A stretch of 64,000 nt of DNA, from NCBI GenBank assembly GCA_046328525.1, contig JAXLWK010000003.1, positions 1,488,001-1,552,000 on the forward strand, given 5' to 3'. Origin of the DNA: JBDHWG01 sp046328525 (GTDB lineage: Bacteria > Chloroflexota > Anaerolineae > Epilineales > JAHCIE01). The stretch's first letter is position 1. Each line of letters begins with the position of its first letter. Below, in pieces: positions 62,822 through 64,000 of this stretch. The notes under the pieces are model-generated. The model worked only from the letters and a program-made list of their open reading frames with translations, was not told where the DNA came from and ran no database searches. The translations under genes and the position numbers were made by a program.

Positions 62822-64000
62822 ATGCCTATTCAAGTGCTCTCCGACGACGTCGCTGCCAAAATCGCGGCTGGTGAGGTCATCGAGCGCCCCGGCTCGGTCG
62901 TCAAGGAGCTGATCGAAAATGCCCTGGACGCCGGGGCCACCGACATTCGCGTCGAGATCCGCGAGGGCGGCCAGCGCCTCATCCGCGTCGCCGACAACGG
63001 CGCCGGTATCCCGGCCAACGAGGTCGAGACGGCGTTTCAGCGCCACGCCACGAGCAAGCTCCGCTCCGCCGACGACCTGTTCCACATTCACACCCTCGGT
63101 TTTCGCGGTGAGGCGCTGCCGAGCATCGCCGCCGTCAGCCGCGTCAGCCTGGTCACGCGCACGCGGGACGAAACCGTCGGCAGCCGTCTCCGCCTGGACG
63201 CCGGCCGTGTCGTCGAGCGAGCCAGCGTCGGCATCCCTGCCGGCACCGTCATCAGCGTCGAGAACCTCTTCTATAACACCCCGGCGCGGCTGAAGTTTCT
63301 CAAATCGGCGACGGCCGAGGCCGGGCAGATTCACACCCTACTGACCCACATGGCCCTGGCCTACCCCGCCTGCCGCTTCAGCCTCATCAACGAGAGCCGC
63401 GCGGCGTTCACCCACAACGGCGGCACACTCCTGGACAGCCTGGCGTCGGTGTATGGCGTCGAAGCGGCGCGCCAGATGATCGAGATCGAGCCGGAGACCC
63501 TCGAAGAGCCGCTGGACGACGGCGACGAGGATGCCGACGACACAGCCAACGCCGCGCCTGTGGAGCGGCCGGTCGCCGTCTTCGGCTACATCAGCCCGCC
63601 GGCCGTCAGCCGCGCCAACCGCGCCCACATGACGTTCATCATCAACGGCCGCCTGGTGCAGGACCGCTCCCTCAACGTCGCCGTCAGCGAGGCCTATCAC
63701 ACCCTGCTCATGGTCGGCCGCTTCCCCGTCATTGCCCTGCACGTGCGCCTGCCCGCCGAGGACGTGGACGTCAACGTTCACCCGACGAAGGCCGAGGTGC
63801 GCTTCCGCGACGGACGCGCCGTGTTCGGGGCCATCCAGCAGGCCGTGCGCCGCGCCCTCCTGCGCCACGCCCCCATCCCCCAGTTTGGCGGCGCGCCGAC
63901 GTGGGAGTCGTCCGACGGCGCACCGTCGGCCCCCGGCGCGGCGTGGCAGACTCCCGCCGCGCCGTGGTGGACGAACCCAAGTGGCGGTTCCGCCGCGTCC
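62822..64000 (+). CDS. mutL: DNA mismatch repair protein MutL (3' end outside window)
   Basis: The first 393 residues are visible. GHKL ATPase motifs are complete: IAAGEVIERPGSVVKELIENALDAGAT (motif I), RVADNGAGIPANEVE (II), TSKLRSADDLFHIHTLGFRGEALPSIAAVS (III) and the transducer part ending INGRLVQDRSLNVAV and DVDVNVHPTKAEVRF. An acidic insert (about 222-242, EEPLDDGDEDADDTANA) sits between the two domains. The window ends in the Ala/Pro-rich linker. The ATG has GGGAGGATGT ahead. No mutS in the window. Confidence 0.95.
   Translation, partial: MPIQVLSDDVAAKIAAGEVIERPGSVVKELIENALDAGATDIRVEIREGGQRLIRVADNGAGIPANEVETAFQRHATSKLRSADDLFHIHTLGFRGEALPSIAAVSRVSLVTRTRDETVGSRLRLDAGRVVERASVGIPAGTVISVENLFYNTPARLKFLKSATAEAGQIHTLLTHMALAYPACRFSLINESRAAFTHNGGTLLDSLASVYGVEAARQMIEIEPETLEEPLDDGDEDADDTANAAPVERPVAVFGYISPPAVSRANRAHMTFIINGRLVQDRSLNVAVSEAYHTLLMVGRFPVIALHVRLPAEDVDVNVHPTKAEVRFRDGRAVFGAIQQAVRRALLRHAPIPQFGGAPTWESSDGAPSAPGAAWQTPAAPWWTNPSGGSAAS

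Overview
The window is a GC-rich, densely coded bacterial chromosome segment of about 52 genes, with no rRNA, tRNA or CRISPR array seen. The likely source is a Chloroflexota bacterium, probably Anaerolineae or a related class. This is inferred from secreted proteins with Thr-Pro linkers and YLPL-like motifs, Gram-positive-type GAAC-N4-GTTC boxes, TTG/GTG starts with strong Shine-Dalgarno sites, and GTAGGGGC-type palindromes. No single marker was tested phylogenetically.

1-13.4 kb: a cell-surface protein fragment, an RfaE2-type nucleotidyltransferase overlapping murJ, two tandem secreted subtilases that have both lost their catalytic His and Ser, a MITE-like element, a lipoprotein glycoside hydrolase divergent from a PrsA/SurA-like foldase, an MBL-fold protein, and a run of four zinc-motif proteins ending in an M16 peptidase. 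13.4-20.3 kb: a strong promoter and a long leader before rpoC, then ribosomal protein S1 and a zinc-ribbon/cold-shock fusion. 20.3-25 kb (minus strand): a lipoprotein, a double glycosyltransferase whose halves are joined by an 8-bp microsatellite, and a TolB-like propeller. 25-29 kb: folC and lon.

29-38 kb is the accessory-looking part. Two paralogous membrane proteins each sit behind a consensus promoter with a GAACATATGTTC box just after the -10 hexamer, which suggests SOS control. A cluster of hairpin repeats lies upstream of the first, and an AlbA_2/ATPase regulator is divergent from the second. Next comes an IS1380-like element with an IS982-like element nested just inside its left end; both target duplications can be read. 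Gamma-glutamyltransferase and xpt follow; xpt has a third box and a helically phased CCCA array upstream.

38-51 kb: an RluA/RlmI fusion, an M14 carboxypeptidase with a dockerin, a VOC protein, mfd, pth, a secreted protein, two membrane proteins (one a PAP2 homologue missing a key His) and a class III aminotransferase. 51-64 kb: an operon of an EamA transporter, a presenilin-like membrane protein and a secreted protein; a RelE/HigA-like toxin-antitoxin pair; a D-aminopeptidase; a REP transposase (RAYT) beside a 650-bp array of REP-derived modules open in all six frames; an aldolase, an amidohydrolase, a RimI-like acetyltransferase, a hypothetical, a NYN-LOTUS protein and the first 1.2 kb of mutL.

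The best candidates for undescribed biology are the presenilin-like operon, the box-controlled paralogue pair, the paired pseudo-subtilases, and the RAYT with its module array.
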